A stretch of 64,000 nt of DNA from Tenacibaculum sp. MAR_2009_124 (GCF_900105455.1 NZ_FNSF01000001.1:191001-255000), one strand, 5' to 3'. Shown: positions 47,792-57,887, counted from the stretch's first letter. A program made the numbers and translations. The notes: generated by a model from the sequence alone, not told the origin.

Positions 47792-50698
47792 ATGAAAAAA
47801 ATAGTATTCTTACTAGTTTTATTTTTGAGCGCATGTATGTACGCTCAATATCAATTCCCTGCTTGCTATCCAGCGCATGAAACAGGGAAGGTATACCGTC
47901 AGGGAGAAAAAGCTTCCTTAAACGGAATTAACTATACTGCAAAGTATTATACAACCGCAGCACCAGGTGATGCTTCTTGGCAAAGTGTTGGAGCTTGTGG
48001 AGATGGAGGCTTAGGAGCTGACTATCCGGGGCCACAGCGTATTATAGGATATTTACCAACTTGGATTCCTGATTACGACATTAAAAACAACTTTAATCCA
48101 GAAGTCGTTACTAATATTAACGTTTCGTTTTTAATGTTTAAGCGAAATAACAATGATTACAATAGTGCTGACTTCGGATCTATTGCTTTTGATGATTTTC
48201 AATTGAGAAAAGTAGATTCTGTATTAACTGATTGTAGAGTTCTTGAAAAAGCAAAAGCTAAAAATGTAAAGGTATCGGTAGCTCTTGGTGGGGCAACTGA
48301 CTATGCGTTTTTATGGTTAATGACCAAGTACTACAACAATGATCAAAAATTAGAAGAAATTGCTAATTTATTGGTAAACTATATCAATGCACGTAAAATA
48401 GATGGTATTGATTTAGATTTAGAATGTTGGTGGGCTGATCCAGCGATTGCAGGAACTTCAGATCAAGGAGGAAGAGTTAGAGGAAGTAAATGGGGAGATA
48501 GAGATCAAGGGCCTCACCCAGCGGCAATAGGTATGACAAATTTAAGTAAAAAGCTTAGACAGAAAATGCCAAATAAATTAATTACAGCTGCGGTTTTCGG
48601 TACTTCTTGGTATGGTAATAATTACGATGCGGATGTAGCACAATACATGGACTGGATCGGATTAATGACCTATGATTTTACAGGGTCTTGGGATAAGTCA
48701 CCAATTGGACCGCATTCTTCATTACATAAGCTTCCTTTGAATACATATCCAAAACAAAATGCTGATAATCCAATTTACTCAGCCCAAGATGCGTTAGAGT
48801 ATTGGTTAGGAATTGCTCCAGCTACATGGAATCACGCAGGAGGATTTGGGGTTAAGAAAGCGAAATTAGCGATTGGAGTTCCAATGTATGGATATGATTT
48901 TTCTGAAAAGAAACCAGGAGGAGGAAACGGAGCGAAATTTGTTCCATATAGAGATATTATTGCTGAATTCCCGAATGCAGCAACTAGTTATGATCAAAAA
49001 GATCCTAAAAAGTTAAATGGGCATGTTGATCAAAACGGAAAAAATATTTATTTCGATACACCTAAACAAGCAGGTGAGAAAATAAAATATACAAAGAACT
49101 TCGGACACCAAGGTGTTATTATTTGGGAATTAACGCAAGATGTTGCTTATAATTCTTCATCAAGTATTTTAAAAGCAATTAACGAAGCAGCAGGAAACAA
49201 TACACCAGTAAATCAAGCTCCTGTAGTTACTTGGCAAACACCAACAGATAATCTTGTAATTGAGCAAGATGTTTTAGGAGCAGTTGCTTTAAAAGCTACC
49301 GCTACTGATAGTGATGGAACGGTAACCGCTTTCAGTTTTAAAGAAGGAGCTAATGTAATTACGGCTACCAAAAATGGAAACGATTATACAGCAAGTTTTA
49401 CACCTACAAGTTTTGGAGAGTATGTATTAACAGCAGAAGCTACAGATAATAAAAGTGCAATTACCACGAAAGTAATTAGAATTACTGTAAAGGAAAAAAG
49501 TACATCAAATCAAGCTCCTGTAGTTACTTGGCAAACACCAACAGACAATCTTGTAATTGAGCAAGACGTTTTGGGTGCAGTTGCTTTAAAAGCTACCGCT
49601 ACTGATAATGATGGAACAGTAACTACATTCGTCTTTAAAGAAGGAGTAAATGTAATTACAGCTACTAAAACAGGAAACGATTATACGGCAAGTTTTAACC
49701 CTGCAAGTTTCGGAGAATATGCACTAACAGCAGAAGCTACGGATGATAAAAATGCAATCACTACAAAAACAATTAGAATTACTGTAAAGGAAAAAAACAC
49801 CACAAATCCAGCTCCAGTAATTTCAAATGTTAAACCATTAGATGGAAGTATTATTGAGCAAACTGCTTTGGCTGCGATAACTTTACAAGCAACCGTTACA
49901 GATGACAACTCAGTAGGTTCAGTTGAGTTTTTTATTAATAATGCATCACAAGGAGTGGTAACTTCAGCAGGCGCGGATGTATATTCTTCTAGTTGGACAC
50001 CACAAGCTTTTGGGAATTTTAATTTCAAAGTAGTTGCTACAGATAACCAAGGAGAAGTTACAACAACTACGGTTTCCTTTACAATAAAAGAAAAGTCTAC
50101 AGGTGGATGTGATAACATTCCTGCTTGGGAGCCAAAAACCTATGCAAAAGCTGGAACAGAAGTTTCTCATAATGGAGATGTATATAAAAACAAGTGGTAT
50201 GCATCTGCTGGAGAAGAGCCAGGTAAAAGCGGTGTTTGGCAATATCTTAGACCATGTGGAGGTGTTGTTACTTTCTGTGGAGTAGAAGCGTACAGAGCCG
50301 ATAGAGTTTATAATAGCGGAGATAAAGCTTATTATATGGAGAAAATTTATGCTGCCAATTGGTGGACAAAAGGAACGAATCCAAGTAGTTCAGGTGACTG
50401 GAGTTTTGATTCAGACTGTCCTCAAACCCCTGGAAGATCGGCATTAAATGAAATAAAGCCTCAAACTTTAGTGAAAGATTTTGTAAACATACAAATCAAT
50501 ACTGAAGAAGAAGTTACTGGTAAAATTGAATTATACAGCTTATCTGGGCAATTGGTGAAAACTATTATGAATCCAAGAACTTTAAATGGTAAAGAAGTAA
50601 TTAGAGAAAATATCTCAGACTTAAGAAACGGGGTTTATGTATATAAAATCTTCTTAAACAATGAAGTAATCACTCAAAAAATGGTGATTTCTAAATAA
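47792..50698 (+). CDS. Secreted multidomain GH18 chitinase
   Basis: A 968-residue exported chitinase. Signal peptide ends near CMYAQ; residues about 20-75 look like a CBM5/12-type module (CYPAHETGKVYRQGEKASLN). The GH18 barrel covers about 80-470 (RIIGYLPTW, SVALGGATDYAF, catalytic DGIDLDLE with Asp209 and Glu211, GLMTYDFTGSWD). Three Ig-like modules follow, two of them nearly identical (PVVTWQTPTDNLVIEQDV), then CBM5/12 modules (CDNIPAWEPKTYAKAGTEV; CGVEAYRADRVYNSGDKAYY) and a T9SS tail. It acts on chitin with retention of configuration by family. A strong terminator lies at 50822. Confidence 0.93.
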   Translation: MKKIVFLLVLFLSACMYAQYQFPACYPAHETGKVYRQGEKASLNGINYTAKYYTTAAPGDASWQSVGACGDGGLGADYPGPQRIIGYLPTWIPDYDIKNNFNPEVVTNINVSFLMFKRNNNDYNSADFGSIAFDDFQLRKVDSVLTDCRVLEKAKAKNVKVSVALGGATDYAFLWLMTKYYNNDQKLEEIANLLVNYINARKIDGIDLDLECWWADPAIAGTSDQGGRVRGSKWGDRDQGPHPAAIGMTNLSKKLRQKMPNKLITAAVFGTSWYGNNYDADVAQYMDWIGLMTYDFTGSWDKSPIGPHSSLHKLPLNTYPKQNADNPIYSAQDALEYWLGIAPATWNHAGGFGVKKAKLAIGVPMYGYDFSEKKPGGGNGAKFVPYRDIIAEFPNAATSYDQKDPKKLNGHVDQNGKNIYFDTPKQAGEKIKYTKNFGHQGVIIWELTQDVAYNSSSSILKAINEAAGNNTPVNQAPVVTWQTPTDNLVIEQDVLGAVALKATATDSDGTVTAFSFKEGANVITATKNGNDYTASFTPTSFGEYVLTAEATDNKSAITTKVIRITVKEKSTSNQAPVVTWQTPTDNLVIEQDVLGAVALKATATDNDGTVTTFVFKEGVNVITATKTGNDYTASFNPASFGEYALTAEATDDKNAITTKTIRITVKEKNTTNPAPVISNVKPLDGSIIEQTALAAITLQATVTDDNSVGSVEFFINNASQGVVTSAGADVYSSSWTPQAFGNFNFKVVATDNQGEVTTTTVSFTIKEKSTGGCDNIPAWEPKTYAKAGTEVSHNGDVYKNKWYASAGEEPGKSGVWQYLRPCGGVVTFCGVEAYRADRVYNSGDKAYYMEKIYAANWWTKGTNPSSSGDWSFDSDCPQTPGRSALNEIKPQTLVKDFVNIQINTEEEVTGKIELYSLSGQLVKTIMNPRTLNGKEVIRENISDLRNGVYVYKIFLNNEVITQKMVISK

Positions 50699-50821
50699 TA
50701 GAAGTTAATGTTTTTATGTCATCAAGTATAAATAAAAATTAAGGGTTTGTCGAATTACTCTTAAAGCGGTTACTACAAAATACTTGATTCGGCACATAAT
50801 AAACAGCTTATTAAAACGATA

Positions 50822-50856
50822 AAGGCGGTAAACGAAAGTGTTACCGTCTTTTTTAT
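50822..50856 (+). terminator. Terminator after the GH18 chitinase
   Basis: AAGGCGGTAA (50822-50831) pairs with TTACCGTCTT (50841-50850), one G-U pair, followed by T residues. Confidence 0.85.
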
Positions 50857-51414
50857 ATCTATAGCCCATGTATTAGTCATTTCTACTCTTTCGATAGTGG
50901 TTACATTGTTTCGTTAAAATTACAGGAACAAGCAGTGGTGTTTTTACAGTTTGTGTTAACTAAAGGTGGAACCTATTGATTAATAACAATGATGAATGTT
51001 TCTTTTTAGTGACCTCGGTTTGTCCGATGAGGTTTACTTTATGTTTCATTTTGTGCTGTTATCCGTTTATGGATGCCCTAATTAAAATATGTGATGTAGT
51101 GTAAGTAATTTGTAAACGATAAGGGTCGTAAGTCAAATCTATAATGTAAGGATTAAGTTTTTTGAAGAATCAAGTGATGCTAATTTTGTGAATGTTTCTT
51201 TTTAGAGGCCTCTGTCTATCTAATAAGGCTTACTTTATGTTTCATTTACTTTGTTACCAGTTAATTGATGTCTGTTTAAAAGTTAATTTCGAAATAAATA
51301 AGAACGTTTTCGTTTACATTAAGTATGACACATTATTTTTTAAAAGGTCACATTATGTTTTAAAAAACAGCGTTTTAGCGTGTTTTTATTTTACTGCTAT
51401 TGCTTGACTGTATC

Positions 51415-51834
51415 GAGTGCTGTCAAATACTAATGCAGTGGAATATTTAATTCCGAAAGAGTAAGAAGAAAACGTAAATTTGAGTGTGGTTTGTTTAGAG
51501 AATTACTGGTTTTGAATAAGTGTGTGATATTGTAGGCACTCGTCTAAGACGAGCGCTAACCCTTAGTTTAGTATTGTTATTTATATAGAGGTTTTTATTT
51601 CAAAGAAATAATAATGTAACTTTCTTTTCTTTTTCCATTGATGAAAAAGAAGCAAAAAATCTAGTCTTAACCATACTTCACTCAAAACTAATCATCCTCG
51701 AATCGAAATTAAAAGAACTCGCTGTCGCTCAAACAGCTTTTAATTTTCACGATTCTTGCGGTGTTATTTTTGGATTGTCTGTCTATGACGGTTAATAAAG
51801 TAATCGTCAGCAAGGGCTAACGCTCGTCTTAGAC
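51415..51834. repeat. 420-bp tandem repeat, copy 1
   Basis: The sequence starting GAGTGCTGTCAAATACTAAT recurs 420 bp later; the stretch 51480-51720 is almost identical to 51900-52140. The match fades after GTTAATAAAG at 51800, with a 1-bp shift by then. Confidence 0.9.
51536..51556. repeat. REP-like palindrome 1
   Basis: GCACTCGTCT, one central base, then AGACGAGCGC: a 21-bp imperfect dyad with the core CTCGTCT/AGACGAG shared with three other sites nearby. Confidence 0.75.
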
Positions 51835-51840
51835 GAGTGC
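51820..51840. repeat. REP-like palindrome 2
   Basis: ACGCTCGTCT then T and AGACGAGTGC, the opposite orientation of palindrome 1. It marks the junction of the two 420-bp copies. Confidence 0.75.
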
Positions 51841-52219
51841 TTTCAAAGACTAATACACTACAAAATTTAAATCTGAAAAAGCAAGAAGAAAACGTAAATC
51901 TAAGTGTGGTTTGTTTAGAGAATTACTGGTTTTGAATAAGTGTGTGATATTGTAGGCACTCGTCTAAGACGATCGCTAACCCTTAGTTTAGTATTGTTAT
52001 TTATATAGAGGTTTTTATTTCAAAGAAATAATAATGTAACTTTCTTTTCTTTTTCCATTGATGAAAAAGAAGCAAAAAATCTAGTCTTAACCATACTTCA
52101 CTCAAAACTAATCATCCTCGAATCGAAATTAAAAGAACTCGCTGCACTCAGACAGCTTTTAATTCTAATGATTCTTGCGGTTTTATTTTTGGATTGTCTG
52201 TCTATGACGGTTAATAAAG
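51835..52219. repeat. 420-bp tandem repeat, copy 2
   Basis: Second copy, beginning GAGTGCTTTCAAAGACTAAT and ending in the same GTTAATAAAG motif as copy 1; divergence is concentrated at both ends. Confidence 0.9.
51956..51976. repeat. REP-like palindrome 3
   Basis: Copy-2 counterpart of palindrome 1, with one further change (AGACGATCGC in the right arm). Confidence 0.75.
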
Positions 52220-52276
52220 AGGCTGCTGTAAAGAGGTAAACTTTATCCTGAACTAGATTCCTCAGTCACCCCTGTT

Positions 52277-52299
52277 AGCGCTCGTCTTTGACGAGTGCT
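52277..52299. repeat. REP-like palindrome 4
   Basis: A 23-bp dyad AGCGCTCGTC-TTT-GACGAGTGCT followed by a start of a third repeat copy (GCCAAAGAGTAAT), which then diverges. Confidence 0.75.
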
Positions 52300-52439
52300 G
52301 CCAAAGAGTAATTTCGTTTCGAGAAGTTTTTGACAGTTCGTTTTAGGAATAGCTCTCGATATAATTTTACGCTCACTAAGGTTCAATTAAATTCACTCGA
52401 ACTAACAATTAAGTTTTTCAAGTTATTTATACAGTTCAG

Positions 52440-53177
52440 TTAATAAACAGATATCTCCTCTACATCGACGGCATATTTAGCGAAATTTTTTCCTGTTTTA
52501 CTATCTATGAGATATACTATTTTTAGACTATCAGAAGCCGTACTCACTATGATAAGTTCATTCTTTCTCGAAACTATTTTAGCTTTGGTGTTAAAACGAT
52601 TTAGTTTGTGATTTCGATTAAAAGTAAAAACCCATAATTTATATTCGCTATTTTCATGAGTGACTTCAAGTGTATCATTTTTAACAACGAAAGGAAACTC
52701 TCTACCATGTTTATTGATTAAATCATTTGATTCCTCAAATGACGGATAAAAACCGCCATATACACCTTTCTGATATCCAAACAGTTTCGTACAAACTTTA
52801 ACAGCAACATTATTAGGGTAGTTTATAAATGGCTCTATTCCCGTAACTAGGCAACCCGAAGATGAGGTATGGACTCTGTACTCCTTATTTAAATTTTCAA
52901 AACCAAAAGCCGGAAGCCCAACAGTTCTAAGAAAGGCTTTTCCATGAGTATAATCATTAACCCCAAAGCAAAAACTTAAAAAAGGAAGAACTGTCCATGC
53001 AGAAAGTCCGATGAGCCACCATTTTAAACGGGATTTATGAATCCACAAACTAGCAAGACTTATTACCCAAAAAGCAAACGGAATAAACCAGAAAAAAGGA
53101 AATACAGAAAACACCACCCAAGACGTAATTAGGGCTGACCAAAATAAAATTCTAGAGATGGTTTCGGTAGATTTCAT
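52440..53177 (-). CDS. Membrane protein of unknown function
   Basis: A 245-residue protein I do not recognise. The N-terminal third has three hydrophobic segments (about residues 10-45 as two close helices, SALITSWVVFSVFPFFWFIP and WVISLASLWI, then about 52-70, WWLIGLSAWTVLPFLSFCFG). The rest is soluble, with an SSSGCLVTGIEPFINYPNNV stretch and a beta-rich C-terminus. Start ATG 53177. It lies 7 bp after the next minus-strand gene, so the two are probably co-transcribed and might act together at the envelope. No motif suggests an enzyme. Confidence 0.7.
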   Translation of the reverse strand: MKSTETISRILFWSALITSWVVFSVFPFFWFIPFAFWVISLASLWIHKSRLKWWLIGLSAWTVLPFLSFCFGVNDYTHGKAFLRTVGLPAFGFENLNKEYRVHTSSSGCLVTGIEPFINYPNNVAVKVCTKLFGYQKGVYGGFYPSFEESNDLINKHGREFPFVVKNDTLEVTHENSEYKLWVFTFNRNHKLNRFNTKAKIVSRKNELIIVSTASDSLKIVYLIDSKTGKNFAKYAVDVEEISVY

Positions 53178-53184
53178 ACCGATA

Positions 53185-53778
53185 TTATTCTTTGAAGGTT
53201 AAGGCATAAAAAGCCTGCATCATTAAATCAGAATGTTTTGATTTATCGTTGCTCATAAAAGTAACAATAACATCTGCAACATCATCTTTATGGAGGTAGA
53301 TGAACTGTCCGTATGTATACCCCTTTCCAAACTCACTATTAAACTCCAAAAAACAAGAACCACCCGCATCGGCATGAAATTCTTTTTTAACAGCTTTAGG
53401 ATGAAAAGCTCCGATAGAGTACATCACACCACCTGTCATATTTAATACATTTGTTTGTACACGCCCTTTGTAGATGTTATTCACAGGAATCATCATGGCA
53501 TTTTCATCCTTTAATGTTTTTTTATATTCTTCCAAGGCAGGCTCTAATGACCAGATGGTGTAGCGAACCTCCATACTAGCATCTTCGTTAATAATAGCAT
53601 ATGAATAGTATAAATCACCATTTTCTTTGGTGTCAATTCGTTTAAAACCTTTTGGCATTTTAAATTGTAAATCGGAGGCATCACATTCTTTTTTGAACTC
53701 TTGAAGTGTTTGTTGTTGTGCGAAAGTGTTAAGGCTAATAAAAGAAATTACTAGTAGAAACAAGTTGAGATTTTTCAT
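53185..53778 (-). CDS. Secreted protein of unknown function
   Basis: A 197-residue exported protein: signal peptide MKNLNLFLLVISFISLNTFA with a cleavage site before QQQ, followed by a compact domain with DLQFKMPKGFKRIDTKENGD and a C-terminal DVIVTFMSNDKSKHSDLMMQ helix. I see no lipobox and no catalytic motif, and no T9SS tail, so it is likely periplasmic. ATG 53778. It is flanked by unknown genes in the same direction (19 bp and 7 bp gaps), suggesting a small operon. Confidence 0.75.
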   Translation of the reverse strand: MKNLNLFLLVISFISLNTFAQQQTLQEFKKECDASDLQFKMPKGFKRIDTKENGDLYYSYAIINEDASMEVRYTIWSLEPALEEYKKTLKDENAMMIPVNNIYKGRVQTNVLNMTGGVMYSIGAFHPKAVKKEFHADAGGSCFLEFNSEFGKGYTYGQFIYLHKDDVADVIVTFMSNDKSKHSDLMMQAFYALTFKE

Positions 53779-53797
53779 AGTTTTTATTTTCTAATCA

Positions 53798-54259
53798 TTA
53801 CAGTGAAGCCAAGGTAGCTAAAATTCCTGGTTGTACAAACCTTCTATTTCCTCGTTCATAATGCCGAAAATGTAAATAACGGTAAAAAAGACCATAATTT
53901 TGATAATATCCAGGAATTCGATATTCGAAGATACCCGCTGGATGAAATTGATAACCATTTTTTTCGATGATATAGCTATAGTAATTCACGCCAGTTCTTG
54001 TAGTTCCATCAAAATATTGTCCAATACAATTCATATCGTATACCCTGCACAGTGTTACTCCGAAGTAAGCACTGCATTCCGCTTTCAATATTTCCTCTGA
54101 TTCTATACCCTGATAATGTTCAATAGCGTAAATGATTTTATCGATTTCATATTCTAAACTCCGCAATGAGAAATCCATAACGTAGCCTTTAGTCTTGTAT
54201 TTTTTAGCCATTTTTTCGGCTGCTAGGGAAGGGGCAGTGGCATCTTGAAAGTTGAACAT
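53798..54259 (-). CDS. Protein of unknown function
   Basis: A 153-residue protein from ATG 54259; the frame extends to a TTG at 54331, which would add 24 residues without a visible signal peptide. The first half is helical (SLAAEKMAKKYKTKGYVMDF, YEIDKIIYAIEHYQGIESEE). The second half is rich in Tyr, Phe and Arg (YYQNYGLFYRYLHFRHYERG). It could be cytoplasmic. No family recognised. It is the first gene of the presumed three-gene minus-strand operon. Confidence 0.6.
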   Translation of the reverse strand: MFNFQDATAPSLAAEKMAKKYKTKGYVMDFSLRSLEYEIDKIIYAIEHYQGIESEEILKAECSAYFGVTLCRVYDMNCIGQYFDGTTRTGVNYYSYIIEKNGYQFHPAGIFEYRIPGYYQNYGLFYRYLHFRHYERGNRRFVQPGILATLASL

Positions 54260-54331
54260 AGCAAAAACAAAGATTTCCTGTAAAAATAAGCATCTCTTTC
54301 TGAATTCATCGTAACTTTTTGTTTTAACCAA

Positions 54332-54749
54332 AAATGAGTTGAAATTTGACTAGATGAGACACTTTTTGAAAGTAATAGCCATGTCTGCGAATGAAAAGAG
54401 TAACGAAATAGGTGGGAGTTTAAGTCGTTTTTAGGAAATAGAAAAACTCAAAATGAGTTCTTTAGTGTAAAAACAAACAAAATTAAAATAACTAACTTTT
54501 TTCTATTTGTAAAATTTGAATTTATAAATATTTTTCCCAACCATACTTTCAAAGATTACAAAAACGCATACCTAATTTTAATCGCAGGGCGATAGCCTAG
54601 AGTTTAATTTCTTGCACGCTTATATCGGAGCACTATAGTATACTTATTAGCAATTACAAGTTTCTTAAGGTTTTCCGTAATGATGTTTCCTAAGGTTTTA
54701 CTATTTTTATAAGCGTTTTTAAGAAAACATTAAAAAAAGAAATAAGAAA
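54332..54749. other. Spacer before the defence island
   Basis: AT-rich DNA with no gene, strong hairpin, tRNA or clear attachment site that I can see. It should contain the promoters of the divergent hypothetical operon and of hsdR, but no full TTG/TAnnTTTG pair is evident. Confidence 0.5.
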
Positions 54750-57700
54750 GTGACCTTTAACGAAGACTCAAGGGTAAAAATACCAACGATACTGCATTTA
54801 ATGCAACTAGGATACCAATATCTATCCTTAAAAGACAATGAATGGGATCCAGGTACCAATATTTTTACAAAAATATTTAACCAACAAATAAAAGCCATTA
54901 ACCCAGGACTGTCCGATAATGAAGTACAGCAAGTATTTTCAGAAGTATCGCTATCCTTGGAAAATGAAGACTTAGGAAGAGCATTTTACAATAAACTCAT
55001 TGACCAATCTGGTATAAAGCTCATAGACTTCACCGATTTTGAGAAGAATTCCTTCCACGTGGTCACAGAATTACCCTATCAAAAAGACGATGAAGTTTTC
55101 AGACCCGATATTATTCTGTTGATCAACGGCATGCCATTGGCTTTTATTGAAGTAAAAAAGCCCAACAACAGAGATGGAATATTAGCGGAGCATAAACGAA
55201 TGCAAACACGCTTCAGAAACAAAAAATTCCGAAAGTTTATCAATATAACACAGGTAATGGTTTTTTCTAACAACATGAAATACAGCGAAGACGATTTGCT
55301 GATGTTAGAAGGCGCATTTTACAGTACCACCAATTACCACAAACCCATATTCAATTACTTTCGAGAAGAAGAAGATTTCGATTTAGAGCAGTTATTACAA
55401 CCCCTAAGCGATGCTGAGGAAACCTTTGTTTTAAAAGATACCAACCTACTAAGTATAAAAAACGCAAAAGAATTTAATTCAAATAAAAGTCCGAACACAC
55501 CCACCAATACAATAGCAACTTCCTTATTTAGCAAAGAGCGTTTACAATTTATGCTGCAATATGCCTTTGCTTATGTAGAAGAAGAAAGAGGACTAGAAAA
55601 GCACATCATGCGTTATCCGCAATTGTTTGCTACCAAGGCCATTGCCAATACCTTAGATAAAGACATAAAAAAAGGAATCATTTGGCATACCCAAGGCTCT
55701 GGTAAAACAGCATTGGCATATTTCAATGTAAAACATCTAACCGACTATTTTCAAAAGAAAAATATCATTCCGAAGTTTTATTTTATTGTGGATCGCTTAG
55801 ATTTATTAACTCAGGCTTCTAAAGAATTTACCGCTCGCGGACTCATTGTGCACAAAATAAATAGCAGAGAAGAGTTTACCAAAGAGATAAAATCAACAAA
55901 GGTGATCCATAACCATTCTGGGAAGAGTGAAATAACCGTGGTAAACATTCATAAGTTTAAAGACGATCCAGATCTTATACAAAATAACGATTATAGCCTT
56001 AGTATACAACGCGTTTTCTTTTTAGATGAGGTACATCGTAGTTATAATCCGAAAGGAAGCTTTTTAGCAAATTTAGAATTAGCAGACAAGCATTCCATTA
56101 AAATTGGACTTACAGGAACCCCGCTTTTAGGAAAAGAATACAATTCAAGAACTTTGTTTGGGGATTATATTCACAAATACTATTACAACTTATCCATAAA
56201 AGACGGATATACGCTGCGTTTAATTCGTGAAGAAATTGAAACAAACTATAAACTAACCCTAAAAAAAACCTTAGAGGAAATCCAAATTCTGCAAGGCAAT
56301 AGCGATACCAAAAAGCTATATGCGCATCCTAAATTTGTGGAGCCCATGCTCGATTATATTGTGAAAGATTTGGAGCAAGGTAGAATTTCTATGGGCGACA
56401 ATAGTATTGGGGGCATGGTGGTTTGCGATTCCTCTCCACAGGCGGAAATGATGTTTGAAATTTTTCAGAAAAACTATGCAAAGAGTAACGATAAAGACTA
56501 TGCTATTGCAGCGGAGGAGCCACTTACGTATGGGAAACAAAAGGAAAAGGATAGCAGCGTGCGGAAGGCACAGGTCATACTACACGATATCGGAACCAAA
56601 GAGGATATTAAAGATTGGGTAGCGGATTTTAAAGCGGGGAAGATAGATCTATTATTTGTTTTTAATATGCTGCTTACAGGATTTGACGCCAAACGGTTAA
56701 AGAAACTATACATCGGTCGTAAAATAAAATCGCACAATTTATTACAAACCCTAACCCGTGTGAATAGAACCTATAAAAACCATAGATATGGCTACGTAGT
56801 GGATTTTGCCGATATTCAAAAGGAGTTTGACAAAACCAACCGCGATTATTTCAACGAATTACAAAACGAGCTAGGTAGTGAAATAGAACACTATTCCAAC
56901 CTGTTTAAATCTTCGGAAGAAATAGAAAAGGAGATCGAGGATATCAAAGACATTCTTTTTAAATTTGACACCGAAAATGCCACGGTTTTTGGAGAGCAAA
57001 TTTCTGAAATTAACGATAGAACCGAAATTAGGCAAATTGCCAAAGCATTAAATAATACTAAGGAATTGTATAATTTGATTCGTTTGTCGGGGAATTTTGA
57101 ACTATTAGAAAAGTTAGATTTTAGAACATTAAACGTGCTAGCTAGGGTCACCCAAGAAAGGCTAGGGATGATTAACACGAAAATAGCACTAGAAAACAAT
57201 GTTGCCACCGAAAATATTTTAAACACAGCGCTAGAGGATGTGATCTTTGCTTTTGCCAAAGTAAAAGAAGAAGAAATGGTACTGGCAGATACCTTAAAAA
57301 CAACCTTGCAGCGCACTCGAGAAATGCTAGGTGGTAATTTTGACCAACGAGATCCTGTTTTTGTATCCTTGCGTGAAGAACTAGAGCGTTTGTTTAAAAA
57401 GAAAAACCTGACCGAAGTTTCTAAAGAAGAAATGGAGGCAAATATAAAAGCCTTAAACGCTATTTACGATAAAGCGAAAAGGCTAGAAAGAGAAAACCAA
57501 TTGCTAAAAGCCAAGTACGATTACGATGCTAAGTATGCCCGTATTCACAAGCGTTTGGTAGAAAAAAATCCATTAACGGATAGTGAGCGTAAGCTATATG
57601 AAGCCTTAAAAGGATTAAAAACTGCGGTAGATAAAGAAGTATTACAAAATGCGAAAGTATTAGAAAACGAAAGTTATGTAGAGCGAATGATGATGCGTTT

Positions 57701-57821
57701 GCTCATACAACATTTTAAAACAAAACAAAACATACCCTTGAATGCTGCCGATGCCAAACGCATTAACAGTATGATTGTAAAAGAATATATGAACGAATAT
57801 AACGGCTATCTTGTCTATTAA
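54750..57821 (+). CDS. hsdR: Type I restriction enzyme, R subunit
   Basis: A 1023-residue HsdR, the ATP-dependent motor and nuclease of a type I restriction system. The PD-(D/E)xK nuclease is near residues 115-140 (DIILLINGMPLAFIEVKKP). The SF2 motor has Walker A HTQGSGKTALAYF (near 313), Walker B with the box FLDEVHRSYNPKG (near 424), IGLTGTPL, and a C-terminal helicase motif region LLQTLTRVNRTYKNH. The C-terminus is a long coiled region that binds the methylase core. The start is GTG 54750. Base composition is slightly richer in GC and codon choice differs by eye from the preceding genes, consistent with transfer. Confidence 0.94.
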   Translation: MTFNEDSRVKIPTILHLMQLGYQYLSLKDNEWDPGTNIFTKIFNQQIKAINPGLSDNEVQQVFSEVSLSLENEDLGRAFYNKLIDQSGIKLIDFTDFEKNSFHVVTELPYQKDDEVFRPDIILLINGMPLAFIEVKKPNNRDGILAEHKRMQTRFRNKKFRKFINITQVMVFSNNMKYSEDDLLMLEGAFYSTTNYHKPIFNYFREEEDFDLEQLLQPLSDAEETFVLKDTNLLSIKNAKEFNSNKSPNTPTNTIATSLFSKERLQFMLQYAFAYVEEERGLEKHIMRYPQLFATKAIANTLDKDIKKGIIWHTQGSGKTALAYFNVKHLTDYFQKKNIIPKFYFIVDRLDLLTQASKEFTARGLIVHKINSREEFTKEIKSTKVIHNHSGKSEITVVNIHKFKDDPDLIQNNDYSLSIQRVFFLDEVHRSYNPKGSFLANLELADKHSIKIGLTGTPLLGKEYNSRTLFGDYIHKYYYNLSIKDGYTLRLIREEIETNYKLTLKKTLEEIQILQGNSDTKKLYAHPKFVEPMLDYIVKDLEQGRISMGDNSIGGMVVCDSSPQAEMMFEIFQKNYAKSNDKDYAIAAEEPLTYGKQKEKDSSVRKAQVILHDIGTKEDIKDWVADFKAGKIDLLFVFNMLLTGFDAKRLKKLYIGRKIKSHNLLQTLTRVNRTYKNHRYGYVVDFADIQKEFDKTNRDYFNELQNELGSEIEHYSNLFKSSEEIEKEIEDIKDILFKFDTENATVFGEQISEINDRTEIRQIAKALNNTKELYNLIRLSGNFELLEKLDFRTLNVLARVTQERLGMINTKIALENNVATENILNTALEDVIFAFAKVKEEEMVLADTLKTTLQRTREMLGGNFDQRDPVFVSLREELERLFKKKNLTEVSKEEMEANIKALNAIYDKAKRLERENQLLKAKYDYDAKYARIHKRLVEKNPLTDSERKLYEALKGLKTAVDKEVLQNAKVLENESYVERMMMRLLIQHFKTKQNIPLNAADAKRINSMIVKEYMNEYNGYLVY

Positions 57822-57887
57822 GGAAAGAAGCGGTTATGAATCGGTGCGTACCTAGTACAACCCAATATCTTAAATGAATAACAATAC

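Larger units (their letters stand above)
50699..52439. other. 1.7-kb non-coding region rich in repeats
   Basis: No credible gene. It contains the GH18 terminator, a diverged duplication of about 80 bp (50991-51072 and 51187-51270), a 420-bp tandem repeat (51415-52219) and four REP-like palindromes. Short frames here lack support and contain repeat sequence. Confidence 0.75.

Noticed and set aside
49681..50118. 145-codon minus-strand frame within the GH18 gene
   Set aside because: Antisense to Ig-like modules; composition follows the sense gene codon pattern.
51192..51407. 71-codon frame in the repeat-rich spacer
   Set aside because: It overlaps the diverged duplication, has no credible start context and reads as low-complexity hydrophobic sequence.
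51415..52299. CRISPR array
   Set aside because: Only two long repeats of about 420 bp and four imperfect palindromes; no short regular repeats with unique spacers and no cas genes.
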